Part shown: positions 53,500 to 64,000 of the stretch, one piece after another | How the letters are laid out: the number at the start of each line of letters is the position of its first letter | Position numbering within the stretch: position 1 is the first letter of the stretch | NCBI GenBank assembly: GCA_008828725.1 | Contig: MEHQ01000917.1 | Coordinates: 134,067 to 198,066, forward strand | Reading direction: 5' to 3' | Origin: Saccharina japonica | Taxonomy: Eukaryota > Sar > Phaeophyceae > Laminariales > Laminariaceae | Length of the DNA stretch: 64,000 bases | Position numbers and translations under genes: made by a program | Notes under the pieces: model-generated | Databases searched by the model: none | Told to the model about the DNA's origin: nothing | Seen by the model: the letters and a program-made list of their open reading frames with translations, nothing else

Positions 53500-55250
53500 A
53501 CAGGAGTGTATGTTTCGATGGTAGGTGGTAGGCCTCAGGGATCTTCCGAGGAGCGGGAGCAGGAGAGCGGGAAAACTAACACCGAGAGGGGGAAGACGGA
53601 CACATTTTTTTGGCGGGCACGGTTCTATCGGTTCCTGCGTATGTATGTGTATTTTGAAACACGTCAGCTATTACTACGAGTATATACCAGGTATCAGGTA
53701 TATATATTTTCCGTTTCCTCTCAAATTAAATTCTGGCCGTTTTATTTATTTCTGTTCTGTTTGGGTTGGCAACTTGTTTGTTTTGTGCTCGCTTGACCAT
53801 CTACTACGCCTGTTTATATAGTGTGTGCATGTGTGTGATCACGTATAATACCATAACGGGTAGATCCTCCCCCAATAATAAGCCAAACGGAAAGGAGTGC
53901 GATCGTGCGGATCATCACTGTTTGCTGCTGTTTACAGTAGTAGTAGTACTCGTAGTATATCTACAAACAAAGAAAGTTAAAGGTCGTCGGAATAGAATAG
54001 GCGATCGTCGTTCCTGCAAAATTGTTAATTTGGAAAAAAAAGTAATTTCGATTATTACGTAGTAGCAGGTATACTAAAAGTGCTTACCAGATACCTGGTA
54101 GGCACTTTGCATGATAGGGTTCTTTATGTGTGAAGGCTCTAAATAGCTGTTTCCTGCTGTTGTTGTGTACCTGTGGTATGAAGTAACCTGATGTTGATAT
54201 TAATAGTAGTTTGTTAAGGTTTTGGAAGACGCCTATTTTCTTGCGATCTGCCACGGCTCGTCCCGATTCACCGAACGAACAAACAATGTAGTAAGCATAA
54301 GAAAAAGCGAAAAATACTGGAAGGAGCGGTTCATATAGTTAGCGGGGGGCTACACAGAGTCAGCCATGGGCTCGTACGTCACGTGTGTATGTATGTGTGC
54401 CTACAGCAGAGCAGCGGTGTCAATCAATCAATGTAGTGTGATACTTCGTTATATAATATCGCTGGGCTAGCACGGTAGAGTAGACTAAACGGTTTCGTTT
54501 TTATGTATTAGTAGTATATTCCAATTGCCATTTGAAAATAAATGTACATCGCTTATTCCAAAAGCATACCATCCACTTTTACTCAAGACTAAAAGTAATT
54601 ACGTATATACGAGTATTAACATTAATATACTGCAACTCTGTAGAATCGATTATTGATACCATTAATTCCTCTTTGAGCTAAAAAATATTTTTGCCAGGTA
54701 GATATGACGATCCTCATACATTTGGCAAAGAATGTCTACTTGTACGGCGGTATACGTATACGACTACTATCACGAGTAATACTATTATTGTACTGCTGTT
54801 TACCTGGTATAATGTGACGATATCTGCATATCACTCTGTCCCGAAATATAATCACCGTGTTTACTGAATATTAATTTAGAAAATATTCTTATATTTCGGT
54901 ACAGATTGGTACATACAAAGAAAAAAGCGGTGTTCTCTCCCCGAAGGAAAGATTGAGAACTGAACGACTAACTAAGGTTAAAATCATTTTCGGATTTTGG
55001 CGATATATACCGTATACGTAAAACCAAAAAAATATACCTGGTGATAAAATGATGGGAGAGTCCATATTATAGCCTACCCTGGTATGCATTTTATAGAAAC
55101 GCGACACAAAGAAAAATAAAGAAAGTAGTAGTGAGTGCACATACGTACAATATACTATTAATAGTGCTCTCCTTTCATTTTTCTTATATTTGTTTGGGAT
55201 CTGGTGTGAAGGTGAAATTGACCCGTCGTCTACTCGTAAGTAGTAGTAGT
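53500..55250. other. AT-rich, no recognised gene
   Basis: Short frames and scattered TACCAGGTA words only. No repeat family copy or domain is supported between 53.5 and 55.25 kb. Confidence 0.35.
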
Positions 55251-55447
55251 TGCATCGATGGACCAGCTGACTGAGTCAATTATCACGGAGACATTTATCT
55301 TGCTGCATCAGTTGTTGTCGTTGTTGTTGCTGTTTGCTGGTGCATTCATACTACACATCATGTATTATTATGCGCATCTTGTATCGCTGTACGTAGATAG
55401 TGCTTTTGTTGTTGTTGTTTTCGTTGTTGCCCTTTCGTTTTTATACC

Positions 55448-55567
55448 ATCACGGGGGAGCATACCATAGTAAATAGGACTTATGGTAGACACACAAACCT
55501 ATATACTCACCTATTTTCACTAACAACATGTGGTCCTATTTACTATTAATAGTAGGGTCCCCCGCAA
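55448..55567 (+). mobile_element. TTACGGGGG inverted-repeat element, copy 5
   Basis: TCACGGGGGAGCATACCATAG at the left, GGTCCTATTTACT and AGGGTCCCCCGCAA at the right. Confidence 0.55.
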
Positions 55568-55792
55568 TGTTATTATATTGCGGTTGGTTGTTGTTATTCT
55601 TTGTGTTTTCCATGAGCCAACTAGGCAAAATGGTGTGCAGCATGATGAACTTCAACCTCGAGAGCGCTCATTTGACATACACATCCTCCCGAGAAATACG
55701 ATTGATTGTCGTTGCGTTGTCGCTGTTTTGTTGTGTTCTCGGTGCTTGCTACATATGTATGTGTGTGTACATGTTCCAGCACGGGCGGTTTG

Positions 55793-56070
55793 TTTAGGCC
55801 CGTAACTACGCATTAGCATGCAGGCAGCATGCATGTGGATTAAGCGTGATGGGTGTATAAAGAGCACACACACTGTTGTAGTATACCGTGTACACGCCCA
55901 CGCGCCCAACGCACAGCAGCTCTCCGAATTGTTCAGGCCCGCAACTACTCATTAGCATGCAGGCAGCATGCATGCATGTAGATTAAGCGTGTTGGATGTG
56001 TATGAATAGCACACTGCTGGTGTGGTATACGGTATAGACGTACACACGCCCAACGCACAGCAGCTCTCCG
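55793..56070 (+). repeat. Tandem duplication of ~139 bp
   Basis: Two copies starting at TTAGGCCCGTAACTACGC and TCAGGCCCGCAACTACTC. Both contain CATTAGCATGCAGGCAGCAT, GATTAAGCGTG and CAACGCACAGCAGCTCTCC. Confidence 0.7.
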
Positions 56071-56369
56071 AACCTGTCTGTGGAGTTTCCACTTATTACT
56101 TCCTACGCCGCAAACGCACCGAGAAAACCGACCCGCTCATGCACTGCGGGCAAGCAAGCTCTGGCGTACGACGGGTGACACACGGACAAATCGATGGCGC
56201 TCTCTTCATGTCATGAATAAATCAAGAACCATACGTAGTGGCGTCGTAATCAATTTATGGGTTGGACAGGGGAGGCACGGAAAAAACACACACCCCGGTA
56301 CTCCACTACCAGATTCATTTTTGAGATCGGACAGAGGGTGCACTTAATATCATTGTCGTACATGAAAGT

Positions 56370-56612
56370 GCGTACAGCAGTCGCCGTGTGACCATAGACC
56401 GTCGCATCCCTGCAATGCCGAGACGAAGCACGCCGGGCTTTCACCGACCAGGCAGACATTGCTTGCTACACCAAGCGCGAGTCACCGTGAGGTATATTCG
56501 GCGAGTCGCATGAAGGGTGAGCTGTATCCTACTATTAGGAAGCCCTTCGTGAGGCGGATGTTCTTGCATGCAGATAGATGACAGCGTCAAATGAATTGCG
56601 AGTCTGGTGGGG
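56370..56612 (+). repeat. Poly-G-headed repeat, copy 7
   Basis: GTGTGACCATAGACCGTCGC through CACCGTGAGG and GAGGCGGATG to GAGTCTGGTGG. The G-run head is missing. Confidence 0.55.
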
Positions 56613-56698
56613 GGGGCGTGTACCCATTTGTCGCTTGTCTTTACTGATCATCAGATGTAGTCATGTGACCATTAACGGCGCACCGCTTTCCGCGATTT

Positions 56699-56812
56699 GG
56701 GGGGGGGCGGGGGTTGCTCATTGTTACGCATGGCCGTAGTCGTATGGTTATAGACCCCTTGCATCCCTACAAAGCCGGAACGAGGCACGTCGGGTTTTCA
56801 CCGACCCAGACA
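56699..56812 (+). repeat. Poly-G-headed repeat, copy 8, truncated
   Basis: G-run, then GCATGGCCGTAGTCGTATGG through GGGTTTTCACCGACCCAGAC. Confidence 0.5.
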
Positions 56813-57247
56813 AGTGGGGCCTGCTGGTATACTAAAACCAAGTATTAAAAACAAAGCAAAAAAACGTTTTTTTTTGTAGATTCGAACAGAAATCCCACCC
56901 CCCCCACCGTTTTTTTTTTGTTTTCCACTGCAAGCAGTGGGTACTCCTATTTAAGAGAGGTGTAGTGTGGTATACAGTATACAGGCCGGAAACAGCTCTC
57001 TTGACTAGCCCTCTCTGTTTTTCACAGTGGGAAATACATATATACGAGGGCGGTCACTTGACGACCTCTATACCTGCAGTAGCCTGCACACTGATTTGGG
57101 AGGAAAATAAGAAGGGCTACTTACCCGATGATGACAAATGCTCCCGTGGCCCAACTATTAATATGAAATTACAAATACTACAACACAAGAAGACTGTACG
57201 AAGTCACTCGGCTGGATGGCTCTGAGCGACTGAAAAATAAATTGTGA

Positions 57248-57541
57248 CGCATGTGCTACCTTAAGGTAGAGAGGTGAAGCACCATGTTTTTGCCTTATAA
57301 GGGTGGTCACTTATCACTTGAGGAGCTCTATAACCTCATTCAAAACTGATTTTGAAGGAAATTAAAAAGGGCTGCCTGATGAGCAACCCTCCCGTGGCTC
57401 AACTATGAAACGTAAAAATATTTCGCAACACAAAAAGGCCGACATTTCGACGAGTTTGGGTTAAGGAGCTTCCTCCCTCGTCATTTCCGAAAACGTTTTA
57501 GCCAAAAAACGGTGTACCTTACACCTCTATCGTACCACGCG
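57248..57541 (-). mobile_element. GTGCTACGATAGAGGT element, minus-strand full copy
   Basis: On the plus strand it runs from CGCATGTGCTACCTTAAGG to CACCTCTATCGTACCACGCG. It contains TTATAAGGGTGGTCACTTA and GTTTGGGTTAAGGAGC in family order, about 294 bp. Confidence 0.65.
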
Positions 57542-57811
57542 ACGAGTAGTAGCTTTTGTGTATAATAGGCGGGTCCAGACGATTTGGCCTCTCTCCTAAC
57601 GCTTCGTGTGGTTGGCGTGCTCCCCTATGGTTGGACAGACTTGGCGATGATCGTTACAGCGCACGTTCTACAGAAAGTTAGGAAAACGGACCAAAACAAC
57701 AACCAACTTTTGGGAGCGAATTGTTAATAAAGAAAAAAAACGGAGAGAGGTAGGCGGCGGCGGCGGCGGGGGCAGGAGTGGGGCGGGCAGCTTTTCGGAT
57801 GAAAGCCTAAC

Positions 57812-58381
57812 TTAAGTGCTCCCGACAACAAGGAAAAACGTTTCATATCCACCCACCCATGCCCCCCCCCCCCCCTCTCGCTGTTTCTCTGCCCCGGGCA
57901 TTTGTTTTTTAATATCCCGTACTCGTAGGAGTATTCCGTCGAACAGTCGATCTACACACAAGGAAAAGAAAGCCCGAGGCGCTAAATAGTATGTGTGGTG
58001 TACGCACTGCTGTTGTAGTAGCTCTTGGGCCATCAGTTTTCGTGTTGCGTTTTTGCGTACATGACATCGGGAGGTTCGAAAAGCTGCACGGATGATAAGC
58101 GCTCGCATCACATGTTGTCCAGCCAGCACTTCGAGTCCCGGGGTGTATTTTACGGAAGTGTTAGGGACGAGAGAGCTTGTTCCCCGGAGCCTTTTTCGTA
58201 TGAGCGCAATAATGCACAAAACGTTGGACATGACTGCAGAACAGGAAGTGGCAGAAAGTTTGGACAGCAGTATAGTCTGCACGTAAAACTTACACGTGTT
58301 CCGCAAATGAGAGAAGCTGTGCGCCTGATCTACGCACCGCACATACATGTACGCATGATATGAAAACCCTGTACTCGACAA
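57812..58381. other. Longest non-repeat open frames in the right third, unassigned
   Basis: A minus frame of 189 codons and two plus frames (58,025-58,363 and 58,092-58,286) overlap. The plus frame SPGVYFTEVLGTRELVPRS, then MTAEQEVAESLDSS, has the most natural composition; the minus frame includes translation of a C-run. No domain is recognised on either strand, so I do not assign a gene. Confidence 0.25.
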
Positions 58382-58599
58382 GAACTAAGGCGCGTACCCG
58401 GGGGGGGGGCGTCACCTATTTGTGCACTTGTGGCCACGGTTTGTCCGGGTGGGCCGCTGAGGGCGTCCTCATTGATGTACGAGTTGGGGCTAGAAAATAA
58501 AAGCGAGGATTATACCAAAAAAAACTACGGCGTAAATAGGAGCGCAGACAGGACCTTGTGAAGCTATATGCCCCCTGAACAATGCTGAGAGTCTGGTGG

Positions 58600-59030
58600 C
58601 GCATGCTACGGTATTGGTGCACCATGTTTTTGCCTTATAAGGGTGGTCACTTATCACTTGAGGAGCTCTACAGTATACCTCACCCGAACAGTGCTTGTGT
58701 TCCAAGGAAAGAACAAATGTGCTACCCGATGACACATAAATGCCCTGGCCTTGGGGCCCGTTTTAACGAAGAAGAAAAAAAAACAATTTGGAAGAAAATA
58801 TATTCAAATCCGCTTTTCATTGGTCAACACACGCACCAGCACCAAAGATTAGGATCTTGGGGCATAATATTTGGTGCTGGTGCGTGTGTGGGGCATAATA
58901 TTTGGTGCTGGTGCGTGTGTTGACCAATGAAACGCGAATTTGAATTTTATTTTTTCCAAATTGAATTTGTTTTATACTCGTTAATTCGGGCCCTTACGTA
59001 CAAAACGAAAAAACAATGCAAGATATCAGA
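58600..59030 (-). mobile_element. GTGCTACGATAGAGGT element, minus copy with nested insertion
   Basis: CGCATGCTACGG at 58,600 and TTATAAGGGTGGTCACTTA follow the family order up to CCCTGGCCTT, where the GGGCCC foldback element at 58,754-58,993 interrupts. Beyond it the sequence is diverged or truncated. Confidence 0.55.
58754..58993 (+). mobile_element. GGGCCC foldback MITE, copy 2
   Basis: Same arms as the copy at 3,217, plus a 31-bp direct duplication (GGGGCATAATATTTGGTGC plus TGGTGCGTGTGT) near the centre. The flanks read TTG and TTA, a decayed 3-bp duplication. Confidence 0.65.
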
Positions 59031-59264
59031 GTACTGCAGTCGTACTGCTGTCGCTATATATTATGGGGTATATCCTCTCTCACGCCCAAGATAACAACGT
59101 ATTGATTTGTATCCACATCGGACAGACCACCGATCCCACATTTCCAGTGGATGTATGGGCCTAGTTATTCTGTATGATCTAGCCCGTGCTCCCGGGTGGA
59201 AGCCGTGGTAATCTGCATGGTTGATCTACAGTAAGTAGCACGTGTTTCGAGGGTTGGAGCTGTG

Positions 59265-59687
59265 ACGTGTGCTTTCGATAGAGGTACGTAGCACATTCTG
59301 GCGTTTTTTGTTTCTGATTGGTCGTGTGGTCTTCTTTCATTATTATTATCTTTGCCATCCGACAATGTGCAGCGTGATCTTCAGCGTTGATCACTCATAA
59401 AACTCCCAAAAGCAGAAGACCACAGAAACCAAGGAAACCTATGCGTACAGCAGTCTAACACCCTTCTATGTCTGCTTCCCGCCAAAATTTATCCACAATA
59501 CTTTCTTCATTCTTGTTTGTGTTGAAATGTGTTTCATCGTTTACTTTAGGCCATGTGATTGTTGATCGGGTACACACATAGCCCTTTGATTTTCCTGCAA
59601 AAAACGTAGTGTTTGAGGTGAGGTAAAGAGCACCTCAAGTGACCACCCTTATAAGGCAAAAATGGTGCACCCCTACCGCAGCCTGCG
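59265..59687 (+). mobile_element. GTGCTACGATAGAGGT element with nested dispersed repeat
   Basis: The left end ACGTGTGCTTTCGATAGAGG and the right half (TTTAGGCCATG, CACCTCAAGTGACCACCC, ACCCCTACCGCAGCCTGCG) are separated by an ACGTTGATCACTCA-family copy at about 59,345-59,475. Confidence 0.5.
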
Positions 59688-59830
59688 CCCTGTGGTGTGC
59701 AGATCCTCCTGCACATCATATCATATGGGCAGGTTAGGATCTACAGGAAGTAGCTGCTCTAGATCACATGATCTGCTCGACGCGTGGTTCGTGTAGTAAG
59801 TGTCCTCCTTCGATATAGCTGGGGGGTCCA

Positions 59831-59957
59831 TGCCTGTACAGTGCGGTACGTGCCACTACAGTGCGGTACATGCCACTACAGTGCGGTACGTGCCACTACA
59901 GTGCGCTACATGCCTTTACAGTGCGGTACATGCCACTGCAGCAGTGTGGCACATGCC
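59831..59957 (+). repeat. 20-bp GTGCGGTACATGCCACTACA array
   Basis: Six units and a partial one. Units alternate GGTACG and GGTACA, suggesting a 40-bp higher-order unit over the first four. Confidence 0.75.
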
Positions 59958-59962
59958 TATAT

Positions 59963-60199
59963 ATAGGGGTAGCACTTTTTGGCTGAAATGGTTTCTGAAT
60001 GATCGAGTTTCTTAACCCAAAATGGTCGAACGTCCAGTTTCGTTTTGCAACATTGTTCATTGTATTCTTAAGCCATGGTAGTTATCACCGGGTAGCACTT
60101 TTAGTTTCGTCCAAAAAATATTTTGGGGTAAGGTATAGAGCTCCTCAAGTAACCACCCTTATAAGGCAAACACATGGTGTACCTCTACCATAGCATGCG
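59963..60199 (+). mobile_element. GTGCTACGATAGAGGT element, left-truncated
   Basis: GGGGTAGCACTTTTTGGCTG, then TTTCTTAACCCAAAA, AAGCCATGG, GAGCTCCTCAAGTAACCACC and CCTCTACCATAGCATGCG. Confidence 0.6.
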
Positions 60200-60259
60200 T
60201 CTACTTACAGTAGTAGTACTCAACTCAGGAGCTGACTAATATATTCACACGTCGGACAG

Positions 60260-60775
60260 ATCACGACCTAGATCATCTACAGATAGATAATTTACATATA
60301 GATCTACAGATAAATAATTTACAGACATATATTATCATCTACAGATAGATCATCTACATATATATCATCTACAGATATATCATCTACAGATATATCACTT
60401 ACAGATAGACCATCTACATATATACCATCTACAGATTTCCCATCTACAGATAGATCATCTACAGGTAGCTCATCTACAGATAACTCATCTACAGATAGCT
60501 CATCTACAGATAGATCGTCTACAGATAAACTATCTATGTATATCATCTACAGATATATCATCTACAGATATATTATCTACAGATAGATAATTTACGTATC
60601 GATCATCTACAGATAGATCATCTACAGAGAGATCATCTACAGAGATATCATCTACAGATAGATCATCTGCAGATAGATAATATACAGATAGCTCATCTAC
60701 AGATATGCCATCTACAGACATACTGTATCATCTACAGATAAATAATCTACAGATAGATTATCTACATCCTAACCT
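60260..60775 (-). repeat. 15-bp ATCATCTACAGATAG satellite
   Basis: Over 30 units of ATCATCTACAGATAG with point changes. Open frames such as LSVDDLSVDD are periodic by-products. Confidence 0.8.
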
Positions 60776-61027
60776 GCCTTCATGATTATGCTATACAGGA
60801 TACGTACAGCAGTACAGATCCAACGCAGGAAACAAGTCCTATTACAGTAGATCATGCAGATTATGCGACCTCCACCCGATCATATAAATCATGCAGGTCA
60901 GGGAAAGCAAAAATATCTGGGTCCTAAAAGAGCTACTTAAGTAGATCATGAAACGAAAATCGATTATCTGTCCAGTGTGGGGGTATTTTAGAGCTCCTCA
61001 TGTGCGAAACTTGAAGAACCTTAGAAG

Positions 61028-61282
61028 CGTGATATATATATACGATAGAGGTAGAAGGTATACCTTTTTTTGGCTAAAAATGATTCTGAATGACAAGGGC
61101 TCCTTAACCCAATTATTGTGTTGCCATATTGTTAATTGTTCGTTTCATACTTCGGCCATGGGGCTCTATAGCTCTTCTATTTGCCTCTTAAGTCCGTTTT
61201 TGGGCGAGCTATAGAGCCCCCCTCAAGTGACCGCCCTTAGAAGGCAGAAAAAAACATGGTGAACCTCTACCGTAGCATGCGT
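61028..61282 (+). mobile_element. GTGCTACGATAGAGGT element
   Basis: TACGATAGAGGTAGAAGG to ACCTCTACCGTAGCATGCG. The left end abuts a TATATATA run and lacks its first bases. Confidence 0.6.
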
Positions 61283-61696
61283 CCTTATAGGGCAGACCCC
61301 ACTAAATGGTTGTCAGCCGGTCGGCGCCCATAAGAGACCTCCGCCAGACCCGGACATAACAGGCAACTCGAACGTTTATGTTGTTATGCTCGGGATATGT
61401 TGCATGTATGTGCTGGAGTAGTCTATGGGCCTACCTTGGGGCGCTAGTATGTATATATATATACTGCTGCTATATGCAGGCTGCCTCCAGTCCAGCTCCG
61501 GTCGCTCGCGCGTGCTCGCTTGGGTTTCGCTTGGACGGCGTGTGTAGCTTTGCTTGTCCGGAAGCTTTTTCCTGTTGCACTGAAGGGGCGACGAGTGATC
61601 CCTCAGGCAGATACAGGCGGTACTGATAACGCCTTGCCACAGGAGCCATCCTATCCACGGTAAGGGCTGGTAAGGGGGTCATGTTTAGGTAGAAGT

Positions 61697-62188
61697 CGCG
61701 TGCTAACGATAGAGATAGAGGTAGAAGGTATACCTTTTTTTGGCTGTTTTTTTTCTGAATGACGGGGCCCCTTAACTTAAAATCGTCGGAATTGCATTAT
61801 TCTTGTGTTGCAATATTGTTAATTGTGTACTTACTTAGGGCCCGTTTTAACGAAGAAAAACAAAATTCAATTTGGAAAAAAAAAAAAAAACGCTTTTCAT
61901 TGGTCAACACGCGCACCAGCATCAAAGATTAGGATCTTGGGGGGTGCTGGTGCGTGTGTTGACCAATGAAAAGCGAATTTGAATTTTATTTTTCCCAAAT
62001 TGAATTTATTTTATATTCGTTAATGTGGGCCCTTATACCTTAGGTCATGCGATTGATTGTTCATCGGTTAGCACTTTTATTTTCCTCCAAAATCAGTTTT
62101 GAATGAGGTTATAGAGCTCCTCGCGTGATAAGTGACCACCCTTTGAAGGCAGAAAAAGCATGGTGCCGCACCTCTATCATAGCACGCG
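61697..62188 (+). mobile_element. GTGCTACGATAGAGGT element with nested foldback insertion
   Basis: CGCGTGCTAACGATAGAGAT to CACCTCTATCATAGCACGCG. The foldback element at 61,838-62,032 splits it just before GGTCATGCG. Confidence 0.7.
61838..62032 (+). mobile_element. GGGCCC foldback MITE, copy 3
   Basis: 195 bp, GGGCCC at both ends, flanked by TTA (61,835-61,837) and TTA (62,033-62,035). Arms are the same as in the other two copies, and the centre orientation is opposite to that at 3,217. Confidence 0.75.
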
Positions 62189-62535
62189 TCAGAGGTGATT
62201 TTTCAGTCCCTCAGAGCCACTCAGCCGAGTGACTCCAGTACCATAATGGTATGCATGTCTCAGGCGTGTTTTCGTGTGCTTTTCGATTTCGCGATATGTA
62301 TGCACCGGCATGGGGTTGTCTGTTACGATGCGCCAACAAAACAAATCAAGTGTTCACATTTTGAATGAGAGGTGCGGAGTCACTCGCCCGGGTGATGGCC
62401 TAAACGCGGCAACGAAAGTGTGGGTATATTGTATATACCCCCCCTACCGTTGTACCAGTCTGCGACCTAAAGTATGTTATATCGCGTGTTGCATTATTAT
62501 GAGCAAGGGATGAGCTCTGGTACCACCTTGTTGGT

Positions 62536-62822
62536 TGTTGAGCGACGCAGTCCCTGGTCTCGTATTGTGGGCGACTATGTACGACCTGTCTGTGGTATCT
62601 TGTTGTGAAGGTGACGTACGACTTTTGGTATAGTCTTGTATGAGCGACAAACGACCTCTCTCTGGTGTCTTGGTGTATGAGCGACTCGGCACCTGGTATC
62701 GTGTTGTCTATGAACGACGCACGACCTCTGGTGTCGTGTTGTATAAGCGACGCGGCTGCAATGTATCGTCCTGCACGAGTGACGTGCTACATGGAACCGG
62801 TATCGTCGTCCTGTATGAGCGC
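62536..62822 (-). repeat. 33-34 bp minisatellite, block 2 (reverse)
   Basis: Units read CGTGTTGTATAAGCGACG-type words with GACCTCTGGT between, the reverse complement of blocks 1 and 3. Confidence 0.65.
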
Positions 62823-62929
62823 TAGCTAGATGTTGTCCGAATTTAAATTTAGTAACGGCTATATGAGGTGGGAAGGTTACTCCCGTGGCGGCTTCAAAAC
62901 AGTAGACTCTTCGAGATTGTCCTACTTAA

Positions 62930-63240
62930 AAGTGGCGGCCTATTGTTTGAGCTCCTCATATGAGGAAAGCTCAATATCATATAATACCTCACCCGAATCG
63001 TGACTTTGAGGACGGATGTCCACGCAACCGGACCAAATACGAGCAAAATTAACATTCAAACCGGTGGTTACTTCATAATTGAATATTGTATCCCACACTA
63101 ATTCCGAATAGTCTGTCCCCAAAACGGAGGACCGGTTTTTAAGGGAGCTCAAATTGTGAAAAAATATTGCCTGAGAAGGAAAACACTAACTGCAACCCCG
63201 TAACCCCCTACCGTGGGGGGTGAGTCCTTACGTACTGTAG
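62930..63240. other. Diverged relic of the GTGCTACGATAGAGGT family
   Basis: TTTGAGCTCCTCATATGAGG, ATAATACCTCACCCGAATC and TGTCCCCAAAACGGAGG resemble parts of the family in reverse order. No gene is seen. Confidence 0.3.
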
Positions 63241-63394
63241 TACCACAAGGATGATGCTACCAACACATACATGTGCTCGTAATGATAGGAGTGCATCTGT
63301 TTTTTCGAGGCTGCTCACCGAAGGTGGATATTTCTGCCTCGCCCAAAAACTGACCCTTGAGGAACAAGGAAAGTGCTATTTCCTATTGTAGCAC

Positions 63395-64000
63395 GCGTCC
63401 GTACATCGCTCATACAGCACCATTCTCGAGGTCGTGCGTCGCTCATACAACACGATACCAAAGGCCGTGCATCGCGCATACAACACGAGATACCAGAGGT
63501 TCGTACATCGATCATACAACACGATACCAGAGATCGTGCTTCGTCCACACAACATGATACGAGGCGGTAGTATGTCGATTATACAACATGACACCAGTGG
63601 TCATACGCCTCTTATGCAACACGATGCCAGAGGCCGTACGTCGTTCATACAACACGATACCACAGACCGTGCATCGGGCATACAACACGATACCAGAGGT
63701 TCGTACGTCGCTCATATAACACGATCCCAGAGCTTGTGCTTCGTTCATACAACATGCTACGAAGCCGTATTGCAGTATGTCGATTATACAACATGATACC
63801 AGCGGTTATACGTCGCTCATACAACACGCTACGTAGAGGCCGTGCATTCCTTGCTCATACAACACAATACACCAGGTCGCACGTCGCTCATACAGCACGA
63901 AACCAGGGGTTTGTAAGCCATTAATACAACAAGATACCAGAGACGTCGTTAGCCGCTCATACAACCACGATGATACCAGATGTCGTACGTCGCTCATACG
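63395..64000 (+). repeat. 33-34 bp minisatellite, block 3, runs off the window
   Basis: About eighteen units of CGTCGCTCATACAACACGAT plus ACCAGAGGTCGTG, continuing to the last base. The array length is unknown. Confidence 0.7.

Noticed and set aside
55258-55476. ATG-initiated hydrophobic 72-codon frame (MDQLTES start)
   Set aside because: Its start lies in a CAGCTGACTGAGTCA repeat also found at 32.5 kb, and its end runs into the TTACGGGGG element.
60319-60721. LSVDDLSVDE repeat proteins on the minus strand
   Set aside because: The 15-bp satellite is five codons long, so frames stay open automatically.

Overview
The window reads as gene-poor, repeat-saturated nuclear DNA of a eukaryote. There are no bacterial-style gene runs, ribosome binding sites or rRNA. 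The few credible coding pieces are exon-like, with spliceosomal signals at their edges. A WSC-domain exon, a degraded retroelement whose reverse transcriptase resembles ones I associate with algae and other stramenopiles, and GC-rich element islands in AT-richer DNA suggest an alga, possibly brown. This assignment is inference from memory and was not tested. Single N bases and an N run inside a poly-G tract point to unresolved low-complexity sequence.

Layout. 1-4,000: small inverted-repeat elements, including a foldback element inserted inside another element, and a repeat headed by a G-run. 4,020-11,940: a GC-rich, frameshifted retroelement (copy A, + strand) with a RING-like remnant and a broken reverse transcriptase, itself hit by two later insertions. 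12,500-18,130: a tandem array of ~520-575 bp units leading into the first copy of a segmental duplication, which carries a Ser/Asp-repeat protein exon on the minus strand. 18,200-32,900: dispersed repeats, minisatellites, a GGGTCGG array at 23.5-24.4 kb, and one possible small secreted-protein ORF. 32,890-36,460: an internally deleted second copy of the retroelement (copy B, - strand). 36,800-40,700: a foldback element, arrays of small hairpins and a 33-34 bp minisatellite. 40,740-44,910: the second copy of the duplication, with the longer Ser/Asp-repeat exon. 46,700-48,100: an orphan exon (+), a tRNA 3' half with encoded CCA, and a WSC-domain exon (-). 48,200-64,000: more copies of the same small element families, several short tandem duplications, 15-bp and 20-bp satellites, and two further blocks of the 33-34 bp minisatellite, the last running off the window end.

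The most interesting item is the duplicated pair of acidic Ser/Asp-repeat protein exons. They share a four-cysteine N-terminal region, a recurring basic/Gly-rich module, and a stop codon followed at once by a splice-donor sequence. The remainder is mainly a record of nested small transposons, some with target-site duplications that can be read directly.
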